Origin: Avena insularis
Taxonomy: Eukaryota > Streptophyta > Magnoliopsida > Poales > Poaceae
Assembly (NCBI GenBank): GCA_023614405.1
Contig: CM042694.1
Location: 358,498,975-358,562,974 of the forward strand
DNA length: 64,000 bases
Direction of reading: 5' to 3'
Every line of letters begins with the position of its first letter. Position 1 is the first letter of the stretch. The notes under the pieces were generated by a model. The model made no database searches and was not told the origin of the DNA. It was given only the letters and a program-made list of their open reading frames with translations. The position numbers and the translations under genes are program-made. Shown piece by piece: positions 1 to 10,626 of this stretch.

Positions 1-76
1 TGAAAGAGGGGTCCAACCAATTTATTCAAGCAAACTAAGAAACCAAGCATCATGAATAAAATTAACAATATAAATA

Positions 77-487
77 TCACATAAAACATTCTATCATGAG
101 CCTCATGCATAAAATCATTATTACTTCCACATAAGCATAGTTATTCTTATTAATTGTAGTGGGAGCAAATTCAACAAAATAGCTATCATTATTATTCTCA
201 TCACCATAATCATCAAATATAAGAGGCATATTGTAATCATAATTAATTTTCTCCTCCATAGTAGGTGGACTGAAAATATCATATTCATCATTGTAATCAT
301 CATATATTGGAGGTTTGGTATCATCATAAGCAATAAAATAGCTATCTTCTAAAGATGGGGAACTAAAAAGATCATTTTCATAAAAACTAGCTTCCCCAAG
401 CTTAGACTTTTCCATAGCATTACAAATAATGGTGTCCAAAGAATTCATACTAACAACATTGCTATTAGCATGCAAATAAAGTTCCAT
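77..487 (-). CDS. Acidic Asp/Tyr-rich ORF of a Gypsy retroelement
   Basis: This is a 136-codon open frame on the minus strand, starting about 200 bases inside the primer-binding site. The product is rich in Asp, Glu, Tyr and Asn, with runs such as DDYNDEYDIF and FDDYGDENNNDSYFVEF, and shows no zinc knuckle, protease or reverse-transcriptase motif. I recall similar acidic segments from Gypsy families in wheat and barley, where they sit between the gag region and long non-coding spacers; that is memory, not a search. A functional role is unknown. The C-terminal end here becomes hydrophobic and may be a frameshifted tail. It is unlikely to be a host gene because it lies directly inside an LTR element. 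Confidence 0.5.
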   Translation of the reverse strand: MELYLHANSNVVSMNSLDTIICNAMEKSKLGEASFYENDLFSSPSLEDSYFIAYDDTKPPIYDDYNDEYDIFSPPTMEEKINYDYNMPLIFDDYGDENNNDSYFVEFAPTTINKNNYAYVEVIMILCMRLMIECFM

Positions 488-677
488 AGGTTTTTAATTT
501 TCTCTTCAATCACTTCATGTCCTAATTCAAGATAAATACTATAAAGCTCTCTAATTTTGTTGTTGTTTTCAATTGCTTCAACTAGTAAAAAACAAGATTC
601 AAAAAGACAAAATTGTAGAATCTAAAGGAAATAACTTTGAGCACTCACACCGGAGGATGTGAGTACCTTTTACCTTA

Positions 678-696
678 CTCCCTGGCAACGGTGCCA
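678..696 (-). other. Primer-binding site, tRNA-Asp-like
   Basis: On the minus strand the site reads TGGCACCGTTGCCAGGGAG, close to the complement of a plant tRNA-Asp 3' end (TGGCGCCGTTGCCGGGG). It lies 13 bases inside the LTR boundary at 710. It fixes the element as minus-strand. Confidence 0.65.
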
Positions 697-709
697 GAAA
701 ATAGCTTGA

Positions 710-1741
710 TGTCTACGCACTTCTATTCTTGTAGACAGTTGTTGGACCTCCAAGTGCAGAGGTTTGTAGAACAGCAGCAAGTTTTCCCTTAAGTGGATCA
801 CCCAAGGTTTATCGAACTCGTGGAGGAAGTGGTCAAAGGTATCCCTCTCAAGCAACCCGCAATCAAGATACAAGAAGTCTCTTGTGTCCCCAACACACCC
901 AATACACTTGTCAGTATAGGTGCACTAGTTCGGGCGTAACAGATAGTGAAATACAAGTGGTATGGATAATTATAAGTAGTAACAGTGCCAAAAAATAGCT
1001 TGATGGTGTGTGGAAGAGACTAAAGGCAAACTGAAATAAAGATGGAAGCAAGCAAACATGTAACAGATCTAGTTGCAAACGGTGTTTCAATGTTTAGAAA
1101 CAAGCCCAGGGATCATACTTTCGCTAGTGAACACTCTCATATAAATATCATCTCTTTATGATACTACTGAACTACTCTTCTGGATAACTCTAATCCACGA
1201 TAGGGCTATAACAGCACACCTCAAAGTTCGCTTTTGCCATCTAGATAACCCCACACTGTCACCTTGAGCTCTAGATGGTTCCAACAAACACCACAATTTC
1301 ATAGAAACAACCAACTCAAAACATAACTCATAACAAGTATTTGTAATCTCTAGCCTAAGTGCCACCATGGTGTGCACGCTGTCACTTTCACACACATGGG
1401 GAGAGCAGAGATCTATTAAAGCACTTGAGTAGCAAGGTAGATCTACTAGATTACAAAGCTCATGATCACAATATGATCACACATAGAGAGAGATGAACAC
1501 ATAGCTACCGGTAGAGCCCTTAGCCTCGAGGAACAACTACTCCCTCATCATCATGGGAATCAGCAACGATGATGGAGATGGTGGTGGAGATCGATGGAGA
1601 TGGCGGTGAAGATGGTGAAGATGCGGTGCGGAGGACTCCTTCCCCGCCGTCGGTATCACAAGGGAGCACCGCCCCTTAGCACCCTTCCTTCATGGATTCT
1701 TGGGAGCCCTTCCCCATGGAGATGGGATCCATGGGGGAGGC
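710..1741 (-). repeat. 5' LTR of the left-edge Gypsy element
   Basis: The LTR starts with TGTCTACGCAC at 710, directly outside the primer site. Its outer end is not clean: around 1741 the sequence passes into an LTR of a different family, so the boundary is approximate and may be a truncation. An internal segment at 975-1005 resembles the primer-binding site next door (see findings). GAT/GGA-rich sequence lies at 1565-1640. Confidence 0.6.
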
Positions 1742-2294
1742 AAAAACAACTCCAAAATATTTTAACGTGGTCTAAACCCTAACTTGTGACGGCTACGGAG
1801 GTTATATGAGGGCTGGGGTGTCCTCCCCTCTAAATGGGCCTAAAAACAGCCATAACTTGGCCCAAATTGACTCCATTCGACTCAACCGATACATACCGAC
1901 CCATATATGGGTTCTACTTATTGGCACGCAGTCCAAACATCGTGGAACACCTCAAACATGTAATTCTTGGTGCGCCATCTCTCTCTTGCTCATACGTGAT
2001 TTCCTCATTGCCTCCTAGTGCGCATGCCTCCCGCTCCTCCCTCACAAGACTTGTTGATATTGGAAATCAGCGCTTGTCCTTCTTGCCGCAACTCCTCCTC
2101 GCCAATGCTTGTAAGTTATCAATAAACCTGATCATACAAATATGCATAGACTTAGGTAGTATAAAGTTCTCATTAAGTAAAACATCGTGTTCAATTAGGA
2201 ATGAATTCAATTACGATACATTATTGATTTGACTCAATATTTCCTTCTAGTTCAGCAAATGTAATCATCATAATCCTAGTATATATCCTCATCA
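1742..2294 (-). repeat. Truncated LTR of a CRM-like Gypsy family
   Basis: The segment shares blocks with the complete LTRs at 36390-37233 and 46822-47810, including the stretch around 1748-1785 and the one around 2128-2170. On the minus strand it begins TGATGAGGATATATAC at 2294, the same terminus as the LTRs at 36 kb. Its other end is cut at the junction with the neighbouring LTR near 1741. No polypurine tract follows at 2295, so it is a fragment, not the end of an intact element. Read on the minus strand it retains a coding trace ending in NFILPKS (about 2130-2200), discussed in the findings. Confidence 0.65.
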
Positions 2295-2922
2295 GAAAAA
2301 TCTAAGGACGGTTACTATTCAGCACAATATGTTATCCCCAAACCGATGGTCGACGGAGGTGGTAAATCGCACAATATCCACATTGCTGCAGTTATGATCA
2401 AGAAGAACTTGTGGGGAGGAGTGTTTTATGCATGTTGAGTTTGCATATAATAGGGTAGCACTCTACCATGCAGGTGTGTCCTTTCGAGGTGGTATATGGT
2501 TTCAAACCCATTACTCCCCTTGATTTGTTGCCTCTTCGTATACAAGAGAGTAATAATGGAGGCATTAAAGGGAAGATTTTGTGAGGAAGATACATGTGAA
2601 AACTAAAGAAGCTATTGAAAAGAAGGGCAAGAACACTGATGATCGAGTTAACAAGAAGCGCGAGGAGGTGGTCTTTCAGCCTGGTGACATGGTATGGGTA
2701 CATTTTCGCAAGGATAGATTTCCACAACTCCGTAAATCCAAGTTACTTCCACATGGTGTTGGTCCTTACAAAGTGCTTGCCAAGATAAATGATAACGCAT
2801 ACAAGATAGATCTTCCTATAGTCGAGTTTGGTGTCAATAATAGTATCAATGTTGCTGATTTGACACCATATGATGGAGAAGACCTTGGAGCGTCGAGGTC
2901 GACGCCTTTTGAAGGGGGTAGA
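2295..2922 (+). pseudogene. Integrase C-terminal part of a CRM-like Gypsy polyprotein
   Basis: This plus-strand sequence corresponds to the integrase end of the element at 46822-54592. The 2310-2560 part is broken by frameshifts but still shows the equivalents of the [15 protein letters not shown] and [10 protein letters not shown] segments. From 2581 a clean frame of about 110 codons carries [37 protein letters not shown], and ends [25 protein letters not shown] at the polypurine tract. This is the tail domain that follows the D,D-35-E core in chromovirus integrases; the catalytic core itself is absent. The orientation is opposite to the LTR fragment on its left, so the two do not form one ordinary element. 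Confidence 0.75.
2911..2922 (+). other. Polypurine tract
   Basis: GAAGGGGGTAGA lies immediately before the LTR start TGATGAGGACATCC at 2923. It is the plus-strand primer site for the 3' LTR. The upstream frame reaches its stop here, but in another frame the coding trace continues into the LTR. Confidence 0.7.
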
Positions 2923-3840
2923 TGATGAGGACATCCATACTGATCCACTATCTCCTACTCCTATTGAAGATGATGATGTTGTTGCAAAGAACAAGTGCAA
3001 TGAAATATGAATTAGACCCATTACAAGAGATCATGCAAAACTACTTGAACAACAGGTGAATTCACTCCTAACTGAACCTAATGTATTAACTTTATACTAC
3101 CTAAATCTATGCATCTATGTATGATCAGGTTCGTTGTTAACACAAGCATTGCACGAGAAGGAGAAGAGCTGTAGCAGGAGGAACCATGCATGTTGATCAC
3201 CAATGCATGCGCGAGGGAGGAGAGGGAGGCAGGCGCACTAGAGGAGATCAAGAAACATTGAAAAAGTCGGGTGGTGCACCAGGACATGCCGAACCCATCT
3301 ATGAGTCAGTTTTTATCATAGTTTTGAGTCGAACCCCTTTTGGGATATGCGAGTCTAAGTAGCTGGCCGCCCCCTCCTACACATAAGTCGTCTGGGGATC
3401 CATAGTAGAGTTAGACCACATTTGAGATAAACCCTAAATTCTAGACTGGTTTGCTACAAGCACTCCTCTATAATACCTCATACCAATTCGTATTGATTTG
3501 GTGTTTGTTGCTACTTCAATCGAGTGTATTAGATATTCCATTGGGAATTAGTCATTGCAAGTTTGAGTATCATCTGTTGTTTCCACTAGGAATTAGTAGA
3601 TTGCAATCACCACTTCGTGGTCAGCGGCTACGTGCGCAAGTGTGTGGAGTCGTGAATTTCCAAGGGGTTGAGAGTCAGGCTCGGCAAGAGGGGATTAGCC
3701 GTAGAGTTCGTGAGCATTATACAAGTTATGTACCATCAACATCATCGTATGGTTTGCAGATGGAGAAAAGTATATGGATGAAGGTTTTTTGGGTTTCGGA
3801 AATGTTCGTGGATATTTATCTAATTGTTCTGCTATTCTAG
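2923..3840 (+). repeat. 3' LTR of a CRM-like Gypsy element, diverged end
   Basis: The LTR begins TGATGAGGACATCC, as do the LTRs of the element at 46822-54592 read on their own strand. Its first 170 bases keep a coding trace (DDEDI, then RPITRDHAKLLEQQVNSLL, 2922-3072). Around 3600-3740 it matches the end portion of the same LTR family, but similarity fades after about 3770, so the right end is a guess. Confidence 0.6.
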
Positions 3841-3939
3841 AAGGTTCTAGAAGATTCCAGATGGGATCTCACCGCCCACAAGGCTGCATGGGACAAGGGA
3901 GAACCTAGCCTACATGGACTAAGGCGCCATGGCTCCTGA
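3841..3939. other. Short unassigned stretch
   Basis: About 100 bases between the LTR and the next transposon. No coding or repeat signal seen. Confidence 0.4.
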
Positions 3940-4791
3940 GAGCATCTCCAAGAGCCTTCCTATATTTCTCACAGATTGCTAAAAACTACTTTTCTAGCAA
4001 TTGGGCCAAAAAACCCAGCTCCAACTGCATTGCTATAAATGGTCCCCACATGAAATTTTTAGCAACCGAGTAAAATGGCACCTCGATTAGCAAATATACC
4101 AAGTCTGTGGCTACTTCCTATAATCGCAAAACTAATGCGAGAAGCGATCAGACATGCAAGACGGAAACCTCACTGCACGGCAAGCTTCCGCCCACTGGAC
4201 CGCCTGCCTCCCCATCGTTGCTCACCCCTGGCTACGCCTCCGCTGTGGTGGCCCGAGGTTCCTAGCCACCCCTCTCCTCATTTTCCCATCCCCACGAGCT
4301 TCCCCACTAGCGAATCGCGCTCCTCCACGCTCGCAAAGTGACCAACCAACTTGGCCCAGTGGAGGCCTCCCGGTGGGGGAGAAGCTCGCCGCGGCCCCGA
4401 GTTCCTGTCCATGCCTTCCCATGCCGCCCCGAGCTTCATGATGCCTCCTCTAGCCTTCGTCGATGCCACCCAATTTCGGCCAACCGCAGTTGATTCCAGC
4501 TAGCCGTGGTCGATTCTGACCGGCCTCCCATGCCCTCTCACCGATGCGTGTTAGATGTGTGGCTGGCGGCCGGGCTGGATGCTGGTTGGGTGTGAGCCCG
4601 GCGAGGGTGTGTGTTGTGACCTGTGCGTCATGGGGAAGAAGAGAGTAGAAAAAAGAGGGGAAAGGAGTATTGGATTGCTATTTTAGGAATGCTAGCAAAA
4701 CACAAATTAGTTTGGATTGCTAAAGCTTCTCTTGCCTCTTCCTATAACTAGTTTTTTGCAATCCAATATACAAAGGCTCTTGGAGATGCTC
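3940..4791. mobile_element. PIF/Harbinger-like TIR element, non-autonomous
   Basis: The ends are inverted copies: GAGCATCTCCAAGAGCCT at the left and its complement at the right (AGGCTCTTGGAGATGCTC ends at 4791), with further similarity for some 50 bases inward. The flanking triplets are TGA (3937-3939) and TTA (4792-4794), compatible with a mutated 3-bp Harbinger-type duplication. The middle (4150-4600) is much richer in G+C than the ends and has overlapping short frames on both strands but no recognised domain. A captured gene fragment is possible but not shown. Confidence 0.6.
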
Positions 4792-5048
4792 TTAGACCCA
4801 TGCGCCCATGCCCCAAACCCTAGCCTTGGGGGACCCTTACTGTTTGGAGGGGCTCCCCCTTTGGCCGTCGTACCCTCTATTGGGGGAAGGTAGGTATAGT
4901 CGTCTCTCCCCCTAAAAGACGTCTCGATACATTCGTTTTACAAAGACTAAAACATCTTAAAATAATCTTATATTTTAAATGGAGGAAGCATCTATTTTAT
5001 AAGTGATGTTATAGTGGTTTCTTGACGTACTCCTCTTGCTCAGCAATT
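4792..5048. other. Intertransposon sequence with a possible Stowaway remnant
   Basis: The stretch around 4922-4990 resembles the interior and one end of a Stowaway element (GATACATTCG followed later by AAATGGAGGAAG), but the other end is missing. Nothing else is recognised. Confidence 0.3.
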
Positions 5049-5806
5049 TAGAGGTTTTAGCACTTTGCACCACTTGTTGGGGCAGTTTTTCACAAAATCA
5101 CAACCACACAATTTTTTGGCGCAAAACACTAAGCTTTGTGGTAATTATTTGCACATAACCTAGCATAATTAACTCGTTTGACACCGAATTAGGCCTGCTA
5201 GCCCCTTCACAGAAAGAATGTTGCAGTCACCAGATTGATGCATCGTGAGTTTGAATGGAGATGTAGTGTTTTGCTTGGTCTTGTGAGTGCCCATGTAGCC
5301 ATCCGGCATCGTCTCCGCTAGTAGGGCTTGCTTAGGTGATCGCCAGACGCTGCCTCTTGCCTAGGCAGTGCATGTGGCATCTCGTGCACTGGAAGAAGAC
5401 GTAGGCTGCTTTGAACTGCGTTGACGCTGCCGCTTTGAGCTGCGAATGGAGATGCTTTGGGGCACTCATTGTGGATTTGTAGCAGGACGGTTTACCAATC
5501 ACCATGGAATGGATGATGGCGCTAAGAGCTCTGATCTCGGCCACGACCATAGGTTAATCTGCGATGATGGATCAACATATCGGCAATTTTTATTTTCTTC
5601 TAAAATGCTTTTCTCTCTCCCAATGACTGCCACGTCCTTCGTGCTAGGAGGGCCAATAGCCTAATCTGGTGTCAAACCAGCTAATTAGACTATTCGGGTT
5701 CTATGCAAATAATTACTCGAAAGGTTGGTGTTTTGCTCAATTTTTTGTGTGGTTGTGGTTCTACGAAAAATGCTCCAACAAGTGGTGCAAAATGCAAAAA
5801 CCTCTA
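5049..5806. mobile_element. MULE-like TIR element with about 170-bp inverted arms
   Basis: The left arm (about 5049-5215) and the complement of the right arm (about 5640-5806) align over their whole length, sharing segments such as TTGCACCACTTGTTGG and GTAATTATTTGCA. Long arms are typical of Mutator-like elements. Flanking 9-mers TCAGCAATT and TAATCAATT agree at seven of nine positions, a plausible decayed target duplication. The interior (5220-5640) has no transposase motif, so it is non-autonomous. A frame across 5446-5664 is not recognised. Confidence 0.6.
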
Positions 5807-6621
5807 GTAATCAATTCAGTCACCAACTACCTAACATCCACGCGAGGGCGTAGAGAGGATTTTTTATTTTAAGATGAAAAAATAATGGGACGTACTTACG
5901 GCGTCCCGGGATCGAGCTTGATCCCCAAGGCCCAGCGCTTGACACACGTCCATCTGGGACCATGCGGTTATAGGGAAGAAAAAAGCAAAAGACAACACCA
6001 TCCCCGTGTACGCACAGGGAAGAAAAAAGAGAAAAAAACAGCACCATCCATGCGTCCTCGCTAGTGCGCAGTGGACCTCGACCTTGTCTCCATGGGAGTG
6101 GTCAGCTTGGCCCTAACCGACATGCAACTCTGGTGACAACTAGCTCTGACGATGTCCACAGTCTCACCTCTCTGCAGCAGCAATGCCCAAGGCCACAAGT
6201 AGCATCCCGTCTGCGGTAGTAGCAAAGAGCCGATTAGCGTAAGAGCCCGACGCGATGTAGCAGGCGACGCGGTAGCGAGGGAGCCCGACACAAGTAGAAG
6301 GGCGACGCAGTGTGTAGCAGCGATGCCCAGGCGTGTAGAGAAGCAGACACATAGCAAAGAACTTGTAGTAGCGGTGGCTGGCATGTGTAGCAAAGGAGCC
6401 CGACGCTGCAGCGTGATGGCCACTGGCCGACGCGTGTAGTAGAGGAGCTCAACGCGTGTAGCAGGGGTGTCTCAGGTGTGTAGCAGCGGTGCCCGGAGCG
6501 TGTAGCAGGGGCGGACAACACATGTAGCAGAGAAGCCCAGAGCATATAGCAACAACTTGTAGCAGCATCAGTGCCTCCTTGTAGCAGTTGTGCCTTGCCC
6601 TTATAGCAACGGAGGTGCCCC
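5807..6621. other. Decayed TIR-like sequence with degenerate gtagcag minisatellite, left part
   Basis: The segment near 5904-5960 (starting TCCCGGGATCG) resembles the complement of 19275-19322, suggesting the two ends of one older element later split by two LTR retrotransposons. From about 6160 to 6620 the sequence is a degenerate tandem array built on GTGTAGCAG, roughly every 25 bases, with variable spacers rich in CCCGA and GCGG. Short frames across it are by-products of the repeats. Support for the enclosing element is weak. Confidence 0.35.
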
Positions 6622-7096
6622 TGACATGGTTATACTCTATGGGTACGTAATCTCAAAGATACCTAGTCCAGCCCAAGGAAGGCCCACGACAAATATACGT
6701 CGGCCCATGAAGATTTTCGGGTGGTCCAGGCCCATGACGCCTTCGGATCCTTGGAGAACAAGACTAGAGTTTGAATACAACTTGTAACCTACTCGTATCG
6801 GTACCCGAGACCTAGCCTCCCCATATATAAAGGCTAGGAGGGTCCAACGAGAAGTACAACTACTAGATTACGACATACACACCTCCACGCCAGATCGAAT
6901 CAAGACCTCAGAACCTTCTGGTTCGCCAGTAATCAAAGAGCGCATAAGCAGAGTAGGGTTTTCCCTCCGGGCTTTGAACTCGGTAAATCTCGCGTCCCCG
7001 GTTGCTTGTCCATAACCGTGCCACGATCTCCAGCATCCCCATCTTCTCCAAAACCCAAGTCCATAACAATGGCATTGACGAGATTAAACCTCGTCA
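6622..7096 (+). repeat. 5' LTR of the 3.7-kb element
   Basis: 475 bp, TG...CA. Contains a TATA-like sequence (CCCCATATATAAAGG near 6818). Differs from the 3' copy mostly by short insertions or deletions. Confidence 0.85.
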
Positions 7097-7098
7097 AT

Positions 7099-7116
7099 TG
7101 GCGCCGTCCGTGGGGA
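7099..7116 (+). other. Primer-binding site
   Basis: TGGCGCCGTCCGTGGGG starts two bases after the 5' LTR. It has the TGGCGCC core used by many plant Gypsy elements; the exact tRNA is not assigned. Confidence 0.6.
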
Positions 7117-9875
7117 CTGGGGACGCTGATTGTGCGATCGTGACGGTTCCATCATCGGCAATCTACGACTCGTTGACATCTGAGGAATAGATCTATGCCA
7201 AGCGTAGCTTCATCATCAACGAATAAGCGGGCTCAACATCACCATCAAGACTACGTGTTGTACAAGCGAATCATCAAGATCTCAAAGAGCGGCTACATGC
7301 GAGGGGAATAAGGACTCAACCGAACCGATCTGACTAATGCACGTGCCGCATGCCTGCATCTGGCACATGCACAAGTACAAATTTGGCACTACATGCTAGA
7401 TTGATTGATGATCGTCATGGAGTGCAGACGTAGATGGCTACGAATCTCAAGGAAAAGCTACGCCGTACTACTTCATCGGAGGGAAAACCAAATCAATCAA
7501 GAAAGAGCATGTCGAGTCGCCGATCTCAAAAGGGAATTATTTTCCGTGCGTCCACGAAAAGAAGGCCGCAACGATCAAGGAATTAGGTTCAAAATCAAGG
7601 CAACGCTAAGTAAAATCGAGACCGACTCAAATTAACGCATTGCACGTAAAAATCTCGAGTAGCTGGATCAAATCAACCAAGGAGGCAATACTTTGCTCGT
7701 ACGGATTCTGCGGCAAAAATCTCCAACTCCACTACTGTTGACTAGGTCTGCCATGGAAATTTTGTTTGGCGCGTCCGGTCCAATCGACCAAAAATCCAAC
7801 AACTTCGTCGCATTAATTCCGGGCCACCACATCGGCTCTCGAAACGCCGACTACGACGACATCGCGTCAACTTCACGCTCGGGGGCTGCGCCCACTTTGA
7901 CACACGAAACGTGACATGTTGTGGCTTCACCGCGATGGTCCTCTATGGACTTTACCACGACGACCAGCGCATCTTTCGGATCGCCGACCCGACGCGATTT
8001 TTGATTGCCGCAAGTGGCCGCATGGGCTTCAGGGACCACGACTCGGGGGCTCCCTCGACATCGGCGACCCAATGGGGTTTTGGGCTGCGTTTAACCTATA
8101 CATCCTTCGGATGGCGCCCATCACGGTCTTCGATCGCGACAATCTTCGGATGCGGAATTGGCCGCCATCGACCCGTGAACCCGTCGCTATGACCATGGTC
8201 CGCTGCCGACTACATCCGCCAGACGCTACCGCCGATCATCCACGACAACTACCAATAAAGCTAAGTTTCCCTCTACTCAGAGCTGATTTGCTTTTTTAAC
8301 TCGCACTCGAAACACTCGGGGGTTGCGCCCTCTTCGAGTAACCTAATGTGCCATCGGCTCCACGCACTCGAGCACCCGAACGCGATAGCCCGAGTAGCTG
8401 ATTCTGCCTGATCGTCGAATCCTTGAACTCCGAGTGCCTCGGCAAGGTACTGAGACTAAGGGTAATCAGGCTAACGAAAAGGCCTAGCATACAGTGCAAA
8501 AGTGTCGACTCGATCGGCACCAGAATCTTACTGTACAAGCCGACAGGCAAATATTCTTTACAAGATACAAGTACTTCACAATTCTTTATGTTTTCTGCAG
8601 CTTACAAGGACATCGACCGCGTCGAGATATTCTATTAGGTCCTCCAACAGGAGTCGACAAAAGAGCTGGCTACGCCATACAATCAAGACCCGAGTCGAGT
8701 CCCTCCTTGGATGGTTGCATCGCTTGATGCTACGAAGACACGACATTGGTCGCTCACCCGACAGAAGCAACGGTGTTGACTTCATCCATAGCGTTGAGTC
8801 CTTAGGCTAAACGCCGCACGACTCCCATCGCCAACTCCGACTGCATCATCGATTCTTGGCTCCTTATGCATGAGACGCTGACTCGATGCACTTCCGGGTC
8901 AGTGATTTGTCCTCGCATGAGTCTCCACTCGAGTCTGCGACTCGACTAAATACTTGGGGGCTACTCCTATCAGGAGCGTTGGTCGCGCACCCGATGTACT
9001 TCCGGGTCAGCGGTACGCCCACTAGATTTTACTACTACAGTTACATGATGCAAGACTCGAGTCTCTGCCCGAGTCTACGACTCCGCCAGACACTCGGGGG
9101 CTACTCCAAACTGGAGCAATGGTCGTTCACACACAAAGATCTTCAAGTCCTACGTCGAGTCTACGACTCCACTACGGACTTGGGGGCTACTCCCATAGGG
9201 AGGATGGATTCAAGCATCCGAAAATTTTCGAGTCCTAAGGACTTAATGATTGAAACAATGCCTGAACTAAAAGTCTCTGTTTGAGTCTACGACTCGAACA
9301 GACACTTGGGGGCTACTCCCATAGGGAGCACTGGTCGCGCATCCTATGAACTCTTCGACTGCGATCCTTCGGATCGGCATGCAAAACTTTTTTGGCAACT
9401 CTGCCCTAATTAACGCTAAGTGAGCAACGACCTCCTTGGCCACCCGAAACACCTCCGCGGTGATAAACTTTCGGATGTCGCGTCACTGACGAAAGATAAG
9501 ACCCTCTGAGATATCATCCGATGGCTCAGCAACGCACACGATCGCGCCCGCTAGTCAAAATCCGTGCAAGAAAAGCGATGAAAAAATCCCGACGGACGCG
9601 TTGGGTACATCATTTAAAATCACTGGAATTCCACTCCTGTAAGTCCTCCGCGGCCTGAATCGAATTACGCCAGCATATGTTCCGGGTTCGAGTCGAGGGA
9701 CTCGCACCTGAAGAAGATCGTGTTGTTTTGTCCTAAGACGATTAACTAACCCCGATCCGTCGGGTAAGTCAGGCACACGCATCAACAATCCCTACACATT
9801 CTCTTGAAAGACAGAGTTGCACCCGAAGGATTGAAGAGTCCTCACCGACCCATCTGATTCGGAACACTGGGCTAC
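7117..9875 (+). other. Interior of the 3.7-kb element: non-coding, reiterated GGGGGCTACT blocks
   Basis: No conserved retrotransposon domain is seen in any frame. Copies of an ACTCGGGGGCT-type block occur near 7880, 8044, 8315, 8953, 9092, 9180 and 9305. The last four continue as ACTCC...GGAG, a small inverted repeat, and often GCGCACCC. Phrases built on GAGTCTACGACTC are also repeated. The tract just before the 3' LTR ends ACTGGGCTAC, so these blocks look like multiplied relatives of the polypurine-tract region. Confidence 0.6.
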
Positions 9876-10336
9876 TGACATGGTTATACCCTATGATGCG
9901 TAACTTGACATACCTAGTCCAGCCCAAGGAAGGCCCACGACAAATATACCGCCCATGAAGATTTTGGTGGTCCAGCCCATGACGCCGGATCCTTGGAGAA
10001 CAAGACTAGAGTTTGAATACAACCTGTAACCTACTCAGACGGATTTGAGACCTAGCCTCCCCATATATAAAGGCTAGGAGGGTCCAACGAGAAGTACAAC
10101 TACTAGATTACGACATACACACCTCCACGCCAGATCGATCAAGACCTCAGAACCTTGGTTCCGCCCCGTAATCAAAGAGCGCATGCAAGCGAGTAGGGTT
10201 TTTCCCTCGGCCTAAACCTGGGTAAATCTCGTGTCCCCTGTTGCTTGTCCGTTAACCGCCACACGATCTCCAGATCCCCATCTTCTCCAAAACCCAAGTC
10301 CATAACAATGGGCATTGACGAGATTAAACCTCGTCA
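9876..10336 (+). repeat. 3' LTR of the 3.7-kb element
   Basis: 461 bp, same termini as the 5' copy, followed by the GCCCC target duplication. About 14 bp shorter than its partner through many small gaps. Confidence 0.85.
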
Positions 10337-10341
10337 GCCCC

Positions 10342-10621
10342 CTTATATCGTCGAGGTGGACATGGAGCCCTAGGGCGGCGGTCATGGATTCCATGTCGAG
10401 GAGCACCGCCACTCCTCCAGCTTCCTCGCGGGCCAGCAGCTACCACCTATTGTTGCGGGAAGCACCAGCAATGGACGCCTGCGCAGCTTCGCCGATCTGT
10501 TGCATGGCCATGAGCTGTTGGACGTCATTACAGCTAGATCCTACGCATGGGATGCAAGATGGGGGCCGCCCAACGGCGGCGTGGTGACAATGGCGCGTCA
10601 TCGCGAGAGAAATGATGGTGG
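10342..10621. other. G+C-rich target sequence between two LTR elements
   Basis: This 280-bp piece joins 5807-6616 on its left and 19101 onward on its right once both LTR elements are removed. It is G+C-rich with short frames on both strands (10315-10587 plus, 10212-10412 minus), none with a recognised domain. It could be part of a captured gene fragment in the older TIR-like element; that is inference. Confidence 0.35.
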
Positions 10622-10626
10622 ATAGC

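Larger units (their letters stand above)
1..709 (-). mobile_element. Gypsy LTR retrotransposon, internal 5' part (runs off the left edge)
   Basis: The strand is set by a primer-binding site next to the LTR that starts at 710: read on the minus strand the LTR is followed by a site matching the 3' end of tRNA-Asp with a few changes. The interior therefore runs leftward out of the window. Only the 5' leader and one reading frame (77-487) are visible. The frame resembles the acidic Asp/Tyr-rich ORF seen in pol-less Gypsy families of Triticeae. Family name not assigned. Confidence 0.6.
6622..10336 (+). mobile_element. Non-autonomous LTR retrotransposon, 3.7 kb
   Basis: Two LTRs (6622-7096 and 9876-10336) both run from TGACATGGTTATAC to AACCTCGTCA. 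They are flanked by the perfect 5-bp duplication GCCCC (6617-6621 and 10337-10341). A primer site TGGCGCCGTCCGTGGGG begins at 7099. The 2.8-kb interior has only short frames, and I find no gag, protease, RT or integrase motif. It does contain repeated blocks centred on GGGGGCTACT. The element must depend on proteins from elsewhere. It resembles large non-autonomous Gypsy derivatives in its repeat-rich interior, but I cannot name the family. Confidence 0.85.

Noticed and set aside
678..696. tRNA-Asp gene fragment (also at 62197-62213)
   Set aside because: Only the 3' 15-17 bases match, next to LTRs: these are primer-binding sites.
6160..6620. CRISPR-like array or protein-coding repeats
   Set aside because: Repeats are short, degenerate and irregularly spaced, in a plant nuclear context; frames over them are repeat by-products.
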